A stretch of 64,000 nucleotides of DNA from Stenogyne calaminthoides. Taxonomy: Eukaryota > Streptophyta > Magnoliopsida > Lamiales > Lamiaceae. The stretch lies in assembly GCA_037126765.1 (NCBI GenBank), contig JBBCBC010000001.1, forward strand, positions 34,270,804-34,334,803. Reading direction: 5' to 3'. A program made the position numbers and the translations under genes. Below, in pieces: positions 1 through 11,100 of this stretch (position 1 is its first letter; the number at the start of each line of letters is the position of its first letter). The notes under the pieces were generated by a model. The model was not told the DNA's origin. It saw only the letters and a program-made list of their open reading frames with translations, and ran no database searches.

Positions 1-308
1 ATAAAGTGTAGTACGGATGAAAAAATAGCGGTACTAGCTTCAATAAAATATGATACGAGGTGAATTAATGATGGTACGGGCTTAAATAAAATGTGGTACG
101 AGGTGAATTAATGGTGGTACGGACTTCAATAAAGTGTGGTACGGGTGAAAAAATTGTGGTACGAGCTTCAATAAAATGTGGTACGACCTCAATAATGTGT
201 GGTACGAGGTAAATTAATGATGATACACCCTTAACAAAGTGTGGTACGTGATGAATTAATGGTAGTACGAGCTTAATAAAATATGATACGGGATGAATTA
301 ATATTTGA
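1..308. repeat. 43-44 bp minisatellite, cut by the window edge
   Basis: About seven degenerate tandem units of 43-44 bp. Each is built from two half-units that begin GGTACG, one continuing AGGTGAATTAATG and the other RCTTCAATAAARTGTG. The array starts before base 1, so its full size is unknown. Units differ by substitutions and a few short indels, so the array is not freshly expanded. There is no coding potential and no similarity to the transposons further right. It is probably an intergenic minisatellite or a fragment of a local satellite. Confidence 0.85.
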
Positions 309-1511
309 ATATGGTGTAGTATTAGAGTGTTGATCGGATGAGGGGGAGAGAAAGTTGTTCTAATTTTTATGAGAAAATGTCGTTGATATTTTTTTAAGGA
401 GTAGATCTTATGTGAAAATTTTCACATGTGAAAAAATTTATTTTTGTGGACCTAGATAGTAGGCAAAAGGAATAACGGATGAGGTAAATAACACGAGTCC
501 TTGTGGCCTGTTGGTTTGTGGCTTGTCTTTAGTGTTGACAGACTCGGGATTGAGTTCTGGATGTCATAGATTAATAAAAAAAAAAAATTGTAAATCAAAA
601 AAATTAAAAATTAAGTTATTCTTTATATTCGAACCCTGGCCACCATAATAGTTTAAAAGTAAATTCACCACTATAACACATTAATTATTTATTAAATTAT
701 TTGCTCACTAATATATTTACCTAAATAATTATCGTGTATATATCTTTATTCTGACTCACTTGATCGCCCTAGATTAGTCCTTGGGTGCTGACCCTTTACT
801 CCGGTCATCTACCCTCATTCTTTGATTCTTTGTAATTTTTTTGGGTACTTCTTTACCCCTTTTTAATATGCTTTTCTTTACTGATAAAAAAAATAATTAT
901 TGTGTATATATACTGCATATTGCTCTGTATTACAATTTACGAAGGGGACATGGAAAACTGAAACAGTATTACATGTCAAACATAACAGTATTACATGTTA
1001 AAATATAAAAGTATTGCATCCAAAACTTAAGAAAAACAAAAATTTTGAAGTTTATTAAATGCATAACTGAAGCAGTATTAAAATTCATAATCAGCAACCA
1101 TCAACGCCTCCTATTTTGATTTCAAATAATAAACTGAAACAGTATTACAAGCAAAAACATAACAGTATTACAAACAAAACGTAATAGAATTACAAGCAAA
1201 AAGATAAAAATATTACAATTTAAACATAAGAAAAATTAAGGTAAGTTATGAAGGATATCTAATAAAAAATGAACAACATTATATGTAAAATATAACATTA
1301 TTACAATAAAAAAGTACAATTTTTGAATGTATTATATGTACAATTTATAAACAAAATTATTAATAAAAAATATTTCTTTAATATTTTTAGGTTTGTTTAT
1401 TATTCATCAATGATTGTGAATGTAATCTACAAATAATTGAAATATACACATCTAATTAAAATAGTTAAACACAATTTATTATTTAAAAAAGTTTCGATCT
1501 CAAAATATTTA
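309..1511. other. AT-rich non-coding stretch
   Basis: No supported gene. The stretch is AT-rich with short repeated phrases such as CAGTATTACA (roughly 960-1200) and a perfect 16 bp palindrome, TGTGAAAATTTTCACA, near 411-427. The segment around 390-470 resembles dispersed plant repeats with GTAGGTCT and GTGARA motifs, but I cannot define ends or a target-site duplication. Confidence 0.6.
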
Positions 1512-1600
1512 ATGGGTTGTAGTATAGTGGAAAATAATCTTTCCTCTTACCATTAAGAGCCGAGTTCGTCCCCATAGGCGACGCAGTCGAATTTTTTTTC
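1512..1600 (+). mobile_element. SINE-like unit with tRNA A and B boxes
   Basis: TAGTATAGTGG (1520-1530) fits the pol III A-box pattern TRGYNNANNGG. GAGTTCGTCCC (about 1562-1572) is a one-mismatch B box some 40 bp downstream, and a T run follows at 1592-1599. The order A box, B box, T-rich tail fits a tRNA-derived SINE or SINE fragment. There is no cloverleaf, so it is not a tRNA gene. No flanking duplication was identified. Confidence 0.4.
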
Positions 1601-1789
1601 TTTATTAAACATATATACTTGATTAAAAGAAAAAACATAATTTATTAAACATATATAAGTAATGACAGCATGAGAGGAGAAGATGTGACTCACAAAAGGA
1701 AAAAAGAGCGACAAATATGTCAAAAGTATAACATTCACTAAGCATCGAACATTTATATTGAAATCAATGCAAAATTTGTTATAGTGTAT

Positions 1790-1880
1790 TGTTGTAGCTT
1801 TAGTGGTAGGTGGTGTTGTTTTGTGCCTGAGTGGCAAGGGTTCAATTCCCAACAGGAGCATATAAGACATTCTTTTTTAA
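1790..1880 (+). mobile_element. Second SINE-like unit with A and B boxes
   Basis: TAGCTTTAGTGG (1795-1806) matches an A box. GGTTCAATTCC (1839-1849) is close to the perfect B-box consensus GGTTCGANTCC, and a T-rich end follows near 1871-1877. Spacing of about 33 bp between boxes is normal for tRNA-derived SINEs. It lies about 200 bp beyond the previous unit in the same orientation. A tRNA pseudogene is the alternative, but the acceptor stem is not recognisable. Confidence 0.4.
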
Positions 1881-2008
1881 GAATGCAACTGTTTTTTTTT
1901 CTATTTTACTTAATTCTTTTGGTTAATTAAATAGGGGTATAAGAGTCTAAATAATAATTCTCTTTGCTAGAAAAGAACAAATTAAAATTTAATGACATAA
2001 AAGAATAT

Positions 2009-3164
2009 TGTTGGGATATTTTAGTTTTGATTATTTATGCCAAAAATTATGTATTTGTCAACTTGTATTGTTTAAGTTCATTTCTACAGGTAACAAGTTG
2101 AGGGGGAAGTGAACAAGTCGAGGGGGAACTGATCTGAAGTTTCCTGAGAAAATAAGCCTGAAGAAAAGTGACCTGGATGGAAGAAGGTTGAAGTCAAATA
2201 CCGTTGAATGTCATAATGGCCTGAACGAGAAGTGCTGAGTGCTGAGTGCTGAGCGCTGGAATCCTGAATGCTGGAATCCTGAGTGTTGAGTGCTGGAATC
2301 ATGAGTTCTGGAATGCTGAATGTTGAATCCTGAATGCTGATTTCAAAAGGCCTGAATGATGACGTGGACCAATCAGAGGTGGTCAACAAGTCTGACAAAA
2401 AACTGCAGAAATTACAGAATAGTATGGATTTGAATGTGACTTTCTCCAACAGTAACATTCAAATTCATACTATAAATACAAGCTCTTCCATCATTTTAAG
2501 TGTGGAAAAATGCTATAGAGCCAAGAGTCGTATCTTCAAGCATTCTCACCATAGAACACAAATTTGTAGATATCCAAAATACATCCAAGAGTGTTCTAAA
2601 ACCCAATCTAAGCAACACATGATATATCCTAAGCTTAGAGAGATTTTTCCAACCTTAGCATAAAGGCTAAACCATTGTAAGGAAAAATCTCAACTTAATT
2701 GGAGACACCAACCAAACTCAAACCCTCTTGTTAGGTAGTTTGTGTGTGATTGTTGGAGTTGTAAAGAGTTAGTAAGCTGCGGTTGAGTTCAGCCTGAAAG
2801 CTCTAGAGGAGAAGTTAGTAAGTTGTTTGAGACAATCTTAAAACTTGTGTGAGTTGAGTTAGTAAGATGCGGTGTAGTTCAGCCTGAAAACTCATAAAAG
2901 AAAGTTAGTAAGCTGCAGGAGTTCAGTCTGAAAGCTTGAGTCGTCGTCGTAAGGAATTTTCCCTGATGACCAGAGAGAGTGGACGTAGGAGCTTGAGTCT
3001 CCGAACCACTATACTTTGTTGTGTTCTTTATTGCTTTATGTTCTTACTTGTCATATGCATTTGGTTATAAGCAAAACACATCGTTTAAAAGAAAAAAAAA
3101 TTAAATCACCATTTCTCCCCCTTCCCTTTTTCATAAAATTAAATTATTTTTTTTGGAACCAGCA
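2009..3164 (+). mobile_element. Solo LTR of SIRE-type Copia family A
   Basis: Begins TGTTGGGATATTTTAG and ends CCAGCA, flanked by the perfect 5 bp target-site duplication AATAT (2004-2008 and 3165-3169). No coding sequence adjoins it, so it is a solo LTR left by LTR-LTR recombination. It shares its whole layout with the LTRs near 41233 and 57503: CTGA-rich U3, an inverted repeat, TATAAATA, and a 3' hairpin module. A run of short degenerate GAGTGCT/GGAATCCTGA repeats lies at 2230-2340. Apparent ORFs here are not genes. Confidence 0.9.
2424..2478 (+). promoter_or_regulatory. LTR promoter: inverted repeat, Myb-like site and TATA box (family A solo LTR)
   Basis: GGATTTGAATG is followed about 20 bp later by its inverted copy CATTCAAATTC (one mismatch), with CTCCAACAG between them, then TATAAATA at 2471-2478. 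The same arrangement recurs in family A LTRs near 6362-6416, 42241-42295 and, on the minus strand, 58181-58240. Position and conservation support a pol II LTR promoter; activity is inferred. Confidence 0.7.
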
Positions 3165-3169
3165 AATAT

Positions 3170-4596
3170 TTACTTTTACATTGGGCTATTTAAAACAACC
3201 TAAATTTGAAAACTATTTGAGTATTGAATTTTCATACAAAAATTATAACTTAATTATCTCTATATTTTCTATACTTTACATTACATATTCTATATATATA
3301 ATAACATAAAATTTTCTAAATTTGAAAACTATTTGAATAATAAATTTTTCCACAAAAATTGTAATTTAATTTGAAAGTATCTATTTAAATTTTAAGGATA
3401 TGTATTAATAATTATATGATAATTGTTACGATACTTATTGTAAAAGTCCTTTATGATACAATATATCAACACGAATTTATCTTAAATTTTTAGAGTAGGT
3501 CTCCTGTGAAACTTGTTCATAATATGAAATTTGTACTACTACACACAAATTAGTACTACTACACTTATCAACTGATATCATTATACTTATAAACTGAAAT
3601 CATAGTATTAAATGTTATAGTATGTTGTTAACTATTGGTTAGATATTTTGCACCTAAATATTATGGGGGACTTTCCAGTGAAATATTTCACTGTGAAATA
3701 TTAGTTCAAATGGGAAGGAAATGAAAATTCGTGGATCCAGTGTGGGTTGAATCGGGTTAAGTTGATTTTATTTTTTAAATTCGTGCAAGGCAAAACATGA
3801 AAACTCGCTCCCAGTCTGTGTTACTATAAAGGTAAGTATGTATTACTGTAAAGGCAATATGTTTTGCTACGTGGTGATGGAAAAAAATATATGTTTACTA
3901 ATTCAATGGTGTAATATGGTAGTTTGGGCCTTTACTTAAGGCAGTTGGTCATATGTCAGAAAAGAGAAGCATATAAAAAACAGAAGGGGAAGCAGACGAA
4001 AATAGAGGGATTGTCGTTTTGTTCATTTAGTAACACACATTTCTCTTTATAGTAAAACACATTTCTCTTTACGGTTACACATTTATATGTGTATAGTAAC
4101 AATATTTTCAATACTTACAAACAAATATGTGTACTAAAAAAATAAGTGTGTTATTTGTCCTTACTGTAATACATACATATACTTACAGAAACACATGTAT
4201 GTCCTTATATTAACACAGACCTCGGTGTTGTTTTGTCTTTGCACGAATTCTATAGAAAAGACCAGTTTGAGTCAATTCAACCCTCACATGATCCGTAAAA
4301 TTTTCCCTATGTGTTTAATGTTTATGCGCTTTTCCTTTCGATCCAAAAGTTATATTTCACTAATCCTTCCTTACAGTAACACATATTTGTCTTTATAGTG
4401 ATACAGATCTCAGAGATAGTTTTGTTGTTCTGTCTTTGCGCAAATTTTATTCAACAATATTTTTGACCCAATTCAATCCGCACATGATCCGCAAATATTT
4501 CACTATTTGTTTAGGTTTTTCTCATTCTGACCTCCCAATCATATTTCACGAATCCTAGATCCGTGAAATATTTTGTATAAAATTTTTCCAAATATT
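3170..4596. other. AT-rich intergenic stretch with a diverged ~185 bp duplication
   Basis: No gene. The stretch holds a 16 bp palindrome AGTGAAATATTTCACT (about 3680-3696). Phrases such as CTTACAGTAACACAT recur through 4020-4390. Two diverged direct copies of about 185 bp (about 4195-4375 and 4381-4562) share GTCTTTGC.C.AATT, TCAATTCAA and CACATGATCCG in the same order. The palindromes with GTGAAATATT at both sides hint at an old DNA transposon, but no terminal repeats or target duplication could be fixed. Confidence 0.5.
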
Positions 4597-4601
4597 ATAG
4601 G

Positions 4602-5074
4602 TTAGGCCCCGAACGGGTTTCGTGAGTAGGTCTAGAGGGGAGGGGTGAATAGACTTTCAAACTTTTCCTGTGAACATCATGTGATAGCAGATAAATGTTG
4701 TAGAGTGCGAAGTGAGATCAGCCTGATCTGATATCCAACCTACTGATAGCTGGGAAGCTCATCAGTTGGACGTCTATCAGATTAGCTGATGTGCGGAAGC
4801 TAGTTTTAACCCGTGTGAAAACATTTTTCAAACTACTTAAGTTTTGACCTAGATCAGCAGGCAAACGGTCATACTGATTTGATCAGTAAACTTGAGGTCT
4901 AGTCTGATCAGCTTAAGTAATCCATGTTGTTTTAAGAGTGCAGTGCAAGTGTAAACAGGTAAATAACACATAATTTTATAGTGGTTCGGAGAACTTCTCC
5001 TACGTCCATTTTCCCTATCAGCAGGAAGATCACTTAACAAACATCTTAGTTTTTTGTGTTAGGCACACAATACA
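4602..5074 (-). repeat. L0 left LTR, outer piece (3' end)
   Basis: Minus-strand LTR 3' part. It includes the conserved module at 4978-5010, where GGAGA and TCTCC form a stem beside GTGGTTC and TACGTCC. The piece ends at the Element 1 target duplication ATACA (5070-5074) and continues at 24880. Confidence 0.75.
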
Positions 5075-5458
5075 TGTTGGGATAACATATGCCAGGATCT
5101 ATCGGGATGACCTCATAAATACAAATTTAAATTAACAATTATTACTAACATGAATTAACCAAGTGAATTCAAATAATAATTAATCCAATAACGACATGCA
5201 AATAATATTTCACGTAAAAGATCCTAGCATGCGAAATTTCTAGGAGTTTACGTAAACGTACCCGTTGGAAAGACGGTCTGAGACAGACATGATCAAGTAT
5301 CTGGATACCCACCAAAAGTCCTTCTCAAGTATTCCCAAGTCCTCGTCCAATAACCCCGGTGGAAGGTCCTCCAATGAATAATTTATAAACAAAGGAAAAA
5401 TAAATAATTGTTGCACCACCTTTGTGGATTTCTAATATTTTCAACACATGGAACTGTA

Positions 5459-5489
5459 GGGGATGAAAAAAATCATCCCCTTATTTATA
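5459..5489 (-). promoter_or_regulatory. TATA box plus adjoining hairpin in Element 1 left LTR
   Basis: Read on the minus strand: TATAAATA (5482-5489), then GGGGATGA, a T-rich loop and TCATCCCC (5459-5480), an 8 bp perfect stem. The same pair occurs in every LTR of this family in the window. A transcription start 25-30 bp beyond the TATA box would fall inside or beside the hairpin. Confidence 0.65.
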
Positions 5490-5496
5490 TAGAGGG

Positions 5497-6621
5497 TGTT
5501 GGGATATTTTAGTTTTGATGAATTATGCCAAAACATTATCAACTTGTGTTTTTGAAGTTAATCTACACATAACAAGTTGAGGGGGAACTCACGAAATCAG
5601 ACGTAGACGATCGAGATCAGAAGAGGCTGCAAATGAGACTGATCGAGATCAGATGAGTAAGATGAGTTCCGGAGTTAACTGATGAGCTGAGCAAAAATCA
5701 GAAGAGAAGAAAAGCTAAGCTAGCTGATCAGATGACCAGATGACCTGATCAGATGACCAGATCAGAAGAGGAGATTGCAGATCAGAAGAGGAGCAGATGA
5801 GACTGATCGAGATCAGACGTGATCGAGATCAGATAAGCTAACCTGATATGTTAACCTGATATGTTAACCTAATGTACTAATCTGATGCAGATAAACTGAT
5901 ATGCTGACCTGATGTTATACTGATCTGATCATGTGAGCTGATCAGATCAGGTGAGAAGAAATCAGATATCAGAAAACCAAAAATCTTCATACCAGATCAG
6001 GCGAGAGGTCACCTGAAGGGAAGTCATCTGAAGTCAGGTTCGCTGAGAATCAGAACGCTACTGATGATCAGTTAACCTGAGTGCTAGTGACCTGAGGGTC
6101 AGGATGTCTGAAGTCAGAAGAGCTGAACTCAGTAAGCCTGAGTGTCAGTATGCCTGATAAGACAAGGTCCGCTGAAGATAAGTCTGCTGAATCAAGAAAC
6201 CTGAGGCTCAAAAGAATCCTGAGACTCTGAAGAATCCTGAAGACTCAGAGAAACCTGAAGACTCAGAAGATCCTAAAGATTATATCTGTTATATTCAGCT
6301 GACGTGGACCAATGAGAGGAAAACAACCAGCCTGGAAAAGCTACAGAAGCTACAGAATAGTATGGATTTGAATGAGACTCCATCCAACGGTAACATTCAA
6401 ATCCACACTATAAATACAAGTTCTTCCTTCATTATTCGGAGTGGAGAATGTGGAAAAAGATGCTACAGAGCCAAGATCCATATACTCAAGCATTCCCACC
6501 ATAGAACACTGAGCAAGAAATACACGCATATATTCAAGAGTGTTCTATCCTAGATCTAAGCACAAATGTAAGGGAAAATCTCACCCTAAGGAACACATAT
6601 ATCTTTGTGTTTAGATCTAAA
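5497..6621 (+). mobile_element. 3'-truncated SIRE family A LTR nested in Element 1 LTR
   Basis: Begins TGTTGGGATATTTTAG like the solo LTR at 2009. It carries a long TGATCAG-rich U3 (5600-6000), an 18 bp CTGA-type repeat tract (6180-6290), CCATCCAACGG and TATAAATA (6409-6416). It lacks the 3' hairpin module and end. The right border contains a 42 bp tandem duplication spanning the join (about 6611-6695), the mark of deletion with repair-copied filler. No target duplication can be scored because that end is lost. Confidence 0.75.
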
Positions 6622-7914
6622 GATTGGATCTTTCTTGAATTTATGAGATATCCTAGATCTAAAGATCGGATCTTTCTTGAATTTATGAGATACTCTTGTA
6701 TCTTAAAATACATATCTTCCATAAAATATTTCTAAGAATCAAGAAAACCTTTCTTCCCTTTTATTTCTCTACATATTTTTGAAAATTACAATTAAAGAAA
6801 CAAGGTGGGAGATTTCTTGAATTTATGGGATTCCAAGAATACTTATCTCCTTTCCATAAAGATCTTTTCAAGAAAATCCTTCTCCCTCTTTTTCTCTAAT
6901 ATTTTCGAAAAATTAAGGAAAATATAATGCAACAATAATTTATTTTATTTTAAGCAGTTTTTATTTAATGGACTTTAATTTGGGCTACTTGAGGAGCCTT
7001 TAGGAGATTTAAGATGGACCTTCCAATGAGCCACTGAATTTCAATATTGAGCCACAATATAATCCAGCCCATTAATATTAATTAATACCACTATATAATT
7101 AATATTACACTATCCAACTTAACCCATATTATGATAATATGCCTCCCGATTATTATTTTCCGTGTTTAAGATTATTTAGTCCATTCATTAATTAAGCCAC
7201 TAAAAAGCTTTATATTAATTAATATCTTTATCCTTGGAGTAAGGACAACTCAGCTTTATTATCCATACCGGAAAATTAATTCCACTTGCAAGATTTGGTA
7301 TGATAAAGGTTCCGAGCCCACCAAGGGGACCAATCACGCAAGACATGCAAGCACACAATTCTCTGTATTAATTTAGCAACTGTCGTGTAATTAATATTAT
7401 TGCCCAAGATATAGGGTATCGAAGTCGCAATGATTCTCTTCCCATTTATAAGTTAAAGCTATAACTACTAATCACACACAATCCTTATTAAGTGACAGAG
7501 ATTAAGAAATCAACAACCACTGAGGTTTAACTCTTCATCCCTTAAGTCAGTGTGAAAGAGTTTATCCTCTCTGCAGGTCCGCTTCAGCGCATCGAATGCG
7601 CTAGTGTAATCTCTTGGTCAAGATAAGTCAATCTGAGCCTTACACATCAACTTCTACCAATAGATTGTTCGGATCTATCTAAGTTGTGAAACACTCACTC
7701 GTTTACAAGGCACTGTTAACGTGATCTTCTGTGATCTGGTATCACCACGTTAACTACAATGTAACGCGTGCTATTATATGAACGGTTTGCAATAAATATA
7801 TATAACATTCAATCATATTTAAAGCAACAGTGATAAATAATTTATTTCAGTAAATAAGTGTTTAATACATAGGTTATACAAAGTAAAATCATACTTTCAC
7901 GTATAACCCCAACA

Positions 7915-8035
7915 ATCTCCCACTTATACTCAAAGTCTGCTTTTAAGTATACCACATCATATCTGATGTATTATACAGTGACATCTAATGTCACCTACAT
8001 CAACCTAATAACATTTCTCCCACTTATACTCAAAG
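7915..8035 (-). promoter_or_regulatory. Element 1 polypurine tract and upstream duplicate
   Basis: On the minus strand, AGTATAAGTGGGAGAT abuts the LTR at 7915-7930: the normal plus-strand primer tract. The 19 bp core TTTGAGTATAAGTGGGAGA occurs again at 8015-8034, overlapping the end of the pol reading frame. Between them lies a perfect hairpin, GTGACAT/ATGTCAC (7978-7994). The same duplication and hairpin recur in Element 2 and in the element at the right edge. Confidence 0.8.
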
Positions 8036-9978
8036 CAGATTGACAACGCTCTTGACACCCATTCCTTCCACATGTCTCTCGAATGCTAACTGAGGCAGAC
8101 CCTTTGTGAATGGATCGGCTAGGTTGTCTTCCGACGCGATCTTTGCCACCTCTATATCTCCTCTCTTAATGATTTTTCATATAAGATGATATTTCCTTTC
8201 AATGTGTTTGCTAGCCTTGTGGGCTCTTGGTTCCCTTGAATTTGCAACTGCCCCGGCATTATCACAGAAAATCGTGATGGTGCTGGGCAAATTCGGAACA
8301 ACGTCCAAGTTCACTAGGAAGTTCTTGAGCCACACCACTTCTTTCGCTGCTTCACAAACAGTTACATATTCGGCTTCCATGGTAGAATCGGCGATGAATT
8401 TCTGCTTAATGCTTCTCCATGTTACAGCTCCTCCCCAAGACAAAACACACTACCCGAGGTAGATTTTCTGGAATCTAGGTCTGATTGGAAATCCGAGTCC
8501 GTGTATCCCACTGGAAATAAACTGTCTGACTAATAAACCAGCATTCTATCTCGAGTTCTTTTCAGATATTTTAGAATGTTCTTAATAGCAGTCCAATGTT
8601 GATTTACGAGGTTACTTTGATATCTTGCTACCATGCCTACGGCGTAGTAGATATCTGGTCTCGTACACAATATTGCATACATGAGACTTCCTACTGCCGA
8701 CGCATAAGGAATACCTCTCATGTCATCTATCTCCCTTTGTGTATTAGGACACATGTCTTTCGATAGATGGATTCCGTGCCTGAAAGGTACAAAACCCTTC
8801 TTGGAATCTTGCATGCTGAAACGCTTCAAAATGGTATCTATGTATGAAGTTTGCGATAAGCCAATCATTCTTTTGTTTCGATCTCGAGTGATCTTGATCC
8901 CAAGAATATGACCGGCTTCCCCTAAGTCCTTCATATCAAACTGTTTTGACAGTCATACCCTTAAGTCTGATAAAACTTTTACATCGTTTTCGATTAGCAG
9001 AATATCGTCTATGTATAGTACTAGGAATACCAAGGCAGTTCTGTCACACTTCTTATAAACACAACTCTCGAAATCGTTTTGATCATACCCATAAGATTTG
9101 ATTACATGATCAAAACATTGGTTCCAAGCCCGAGATGCTTGCTTCACTCCATAAATGGACTTCCTTAGCTTGCACACAAGGTGTTCTTGGCCTTTTTCGA
9201 TGAAACCTTGGGGCTGTTGCATATAGATTTCCTCATCAAGACTCTCATTATGGAAAGCTGTCTTGACATCCATTTGCTAGATCTCAAAGTCTAGATGCGC
9301 ATCTATTGCCAAGAGAATACGGATGGACTTAAGCATGGCTACAGGCGAAAAGGTTTCTTCATAATCGATACCTTCTTTCCGAGTGTATCCCTTTGCCACA
9401 AGCCTAGCTTTAAAGGTTTCCTCCTTCCCGTCCTGTCCTCTTTTCCTCTTGTAGACCCACTTGCATCCGATGGGTTTTACCCCACTGGGTGGTTCAACTA
9501 GCTCCCACACTTGATTATGATCCATTGAGCCCATCTCGGCTTCCATCGCAGTTTGCCAGGATTCGGAATCCTTATCTTGGACCGCCTCCTTGTAGGACCT
9601 GGGGTCTGATTCACTATCCCCGAGGATCAAATCCGAAGATTCTCCTATCCCCATGAATCTCTTAGGTTGTCGGACAACCCTCCCACTATGACGAGGTTCC
9701 AATTGTGTCAGTGTGACGCTTGGTATATCAATCTGTACAGTTGGTATAGGAGTTTGCCCTCTAATTTCATTTATGGTAATCTCACTTTTGGGCTTTCGAT
9801 TGTTCATAAAGTCTTCTTCCAAAAATCTGAAGTGCGTACTTCTTACCACCTTTTGATCTTCGGGACCATAGAACATGCACCCTTTCGTTCCCATGGGATA
9901 TCCTATAAACAGCCTTAGTTCCGAACGTGCGTCCAATTTATCAGCTTCCTTGTCTAGCACGTATGCCGGACACCCCAA
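8030..9978 (-). pseudogene. Element 1 reverse transcriptase and RNase H (broken)
   Basis: The C-terminal half of a Copia polyprotein. The RT starts around 9600 (motif NQVWELVEPP). It shows KARLVAKGY, the palm aspartate in QMDVKTAF, KSIYGVKQASRAW and the catalytic LYIDDILL (normally YVDD). RNase H has TDSDFQSD, STMEAEYV and FCDNAGA, and ends in VVNLL with the stop at 8030-8032. In-frame stops replace tryptophans near 9274 (before QMDVK) and near 8935 (before LSKQFD), and a frameshift lies near 8450-8530. The known role is cDNA synthesis and template RNA removal; this copy cannot make a full enzyme. Confidence 0.9.
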
Positions 9979-10700
9979 ATCCTAAGATGTCTCAGACTGG
10001 GCTTGCGCCCGGTCCACAACTCTTTAGGGGTTTTGGGAACCAATTTGGATGGCACCAGATTCAGAACATAAGCCCCCGTTTCCAAGGCATGACCCCAAAA
10101 CGACTTGGGTAGATCTGAATAACTCATCATGGATCTGACCATTTCTAAGAGTGTTCTGTTTCTTCGTTCTGCAACCCCGTTTTGTTGAGGGGTTCCGGGT
10201 GCAGTTAACTGGGAAACAATGCCCTCGTCTGATAGGTAGTTCAAAAACTCATCGCTGAGGTATTCGCCTCCACGATCAGATCTTAGAAACTTGATACTCT
10301 TTTCCCTATGATTCTCCACTTCGGCTTTGAACTCCTTGAATTTATCAAAGGTTTCCGATTTGTGTTTCATGAGGAAAATGTACCCGAACCTTGAGTAATC
10401 ATCGATGAAAGTCACGAAATACTCATAACCACCTCTAGCTTTGGTTGACATTAGACCACACACGTCAGTGTGAACGATTTGCAACACTTCTGTGGCTCTA
10501 TTCCCCTTGGCTCCAAATGCCCTCTTGATCATTTTACCCTCCAAACATGATTCGTAGGTTGGAAGTGGTTCTAGTTGTAGGTCTGACAGTGAACCACTTT
10601 CACCAACCTTTGGATCCTATTTAGATTAATATGACCTAATCTTAGATGTCATAGAAGTGTCTCGTTCACATTTTCTGAACGTTTTCTCTTATTGCATGAA
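9954..10700 (-). pseudogene. Element 1 integrase core with GAG-pre-integrase region
   Basis: Copia integrase. The DDE triad is visible: HTDVCG, FLRSDRGGEY and QQNGVAERRNRTL (the glutamate in VAER). The pre-integrase zinc-binding region lies upstream (LRLGHINLNRI, YESCLEG). A stop replaces the conserved tryptophan before HLRLGH. It sits between protease and RT, the Copia arrangement, and joins the RT frame around 9970. It would insert cDNA into the genome; the copy is dead. Confidence 0.9.
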
Positions 10701-10705
10701 ATAAT

Positions 10706-11100
10706 CTATGTGTTATAAAATGCATTTTGTGAGTGGTGTGCACAGTTAATAGTATAGAGATTGTTCCGTAAAGTTCCATGACAGATAAACACATCGTTAC
10801 GGTAAACAGTAACTTGGACAGAATATCCATCATTAAACAGTTTAGAAACTGAAATAAGGTTTTTGCGAAAAACTGGAACGTAAAGAACATCTCTTAAAAC
10901 TAAAATCTTGTCTTCTAAAGATAGGTGCACGTCTCCCACTACTTTAGCTGCTACTCTCGTAGCATCGCCCAGTGTGATGAGGACCTCACTTCCACTAAGT
11001 TGACGGTTCAGGTTGAACCCCTGTAATGTGAAACAAACATGATCAGTGGATCCCGTATCCACTACCCACAAGTGGGTAGCATAAGCCGCTAAACATGTTT
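10706..11100 (-). pseudogene. Element 1 aspartic protease
   Basis: The retropepsin active-site motif WVVDTGSTDHVC lies at about 11036-11071, followed by typical Copia protease strands (LITLGDATRV, VLYVPVFRKNLISVSKL). The protein normally cleaves the gag-pol precursor. Frames shift between it and the zinc knuckle upstream and the pre-integrase region downstream. Confidence 0.85.

Larger units (their letters stand above)
5075..7914 (-). repeat. Element 1 left (3') LTR, split by a SIRE LTR fragment
   Basis: Outer sequence TGTTGGGATAACATATGCC and inner end TAACCCCAACA match the right LTR at 23027-24874 closely. TATAAATA lies on the minus strand at 5482-5489, immediately followed in the transcript direction by a GGGGATGA/TCATCCCC hairpin (5459-5480). 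Bases 5497-6621 are a later insertion, and about 160 bp of LTR found in the right copy are missing at its right border. Confidence 0.9.

Noticed and set aside
1795..1863. Possible tRNA gene
   Set aside because: A and B boxes are present but no acceptor stem or anticodon arm can be folded; SINE-like origin is more likely.
2084..2663. ORFs of 100-120 codons on both strands near 2.1-2.7 kb
   Set aside because: They lie wholly within a solo LTR bounded by a perfect target duplication, and no related protein or motif is apparent.
3480..4590. A complete DNA transposon bounded by GTGAAA-type palindromes
   Set aside because: The similarity of the two ends is too weak and no target-site duplication could be found.
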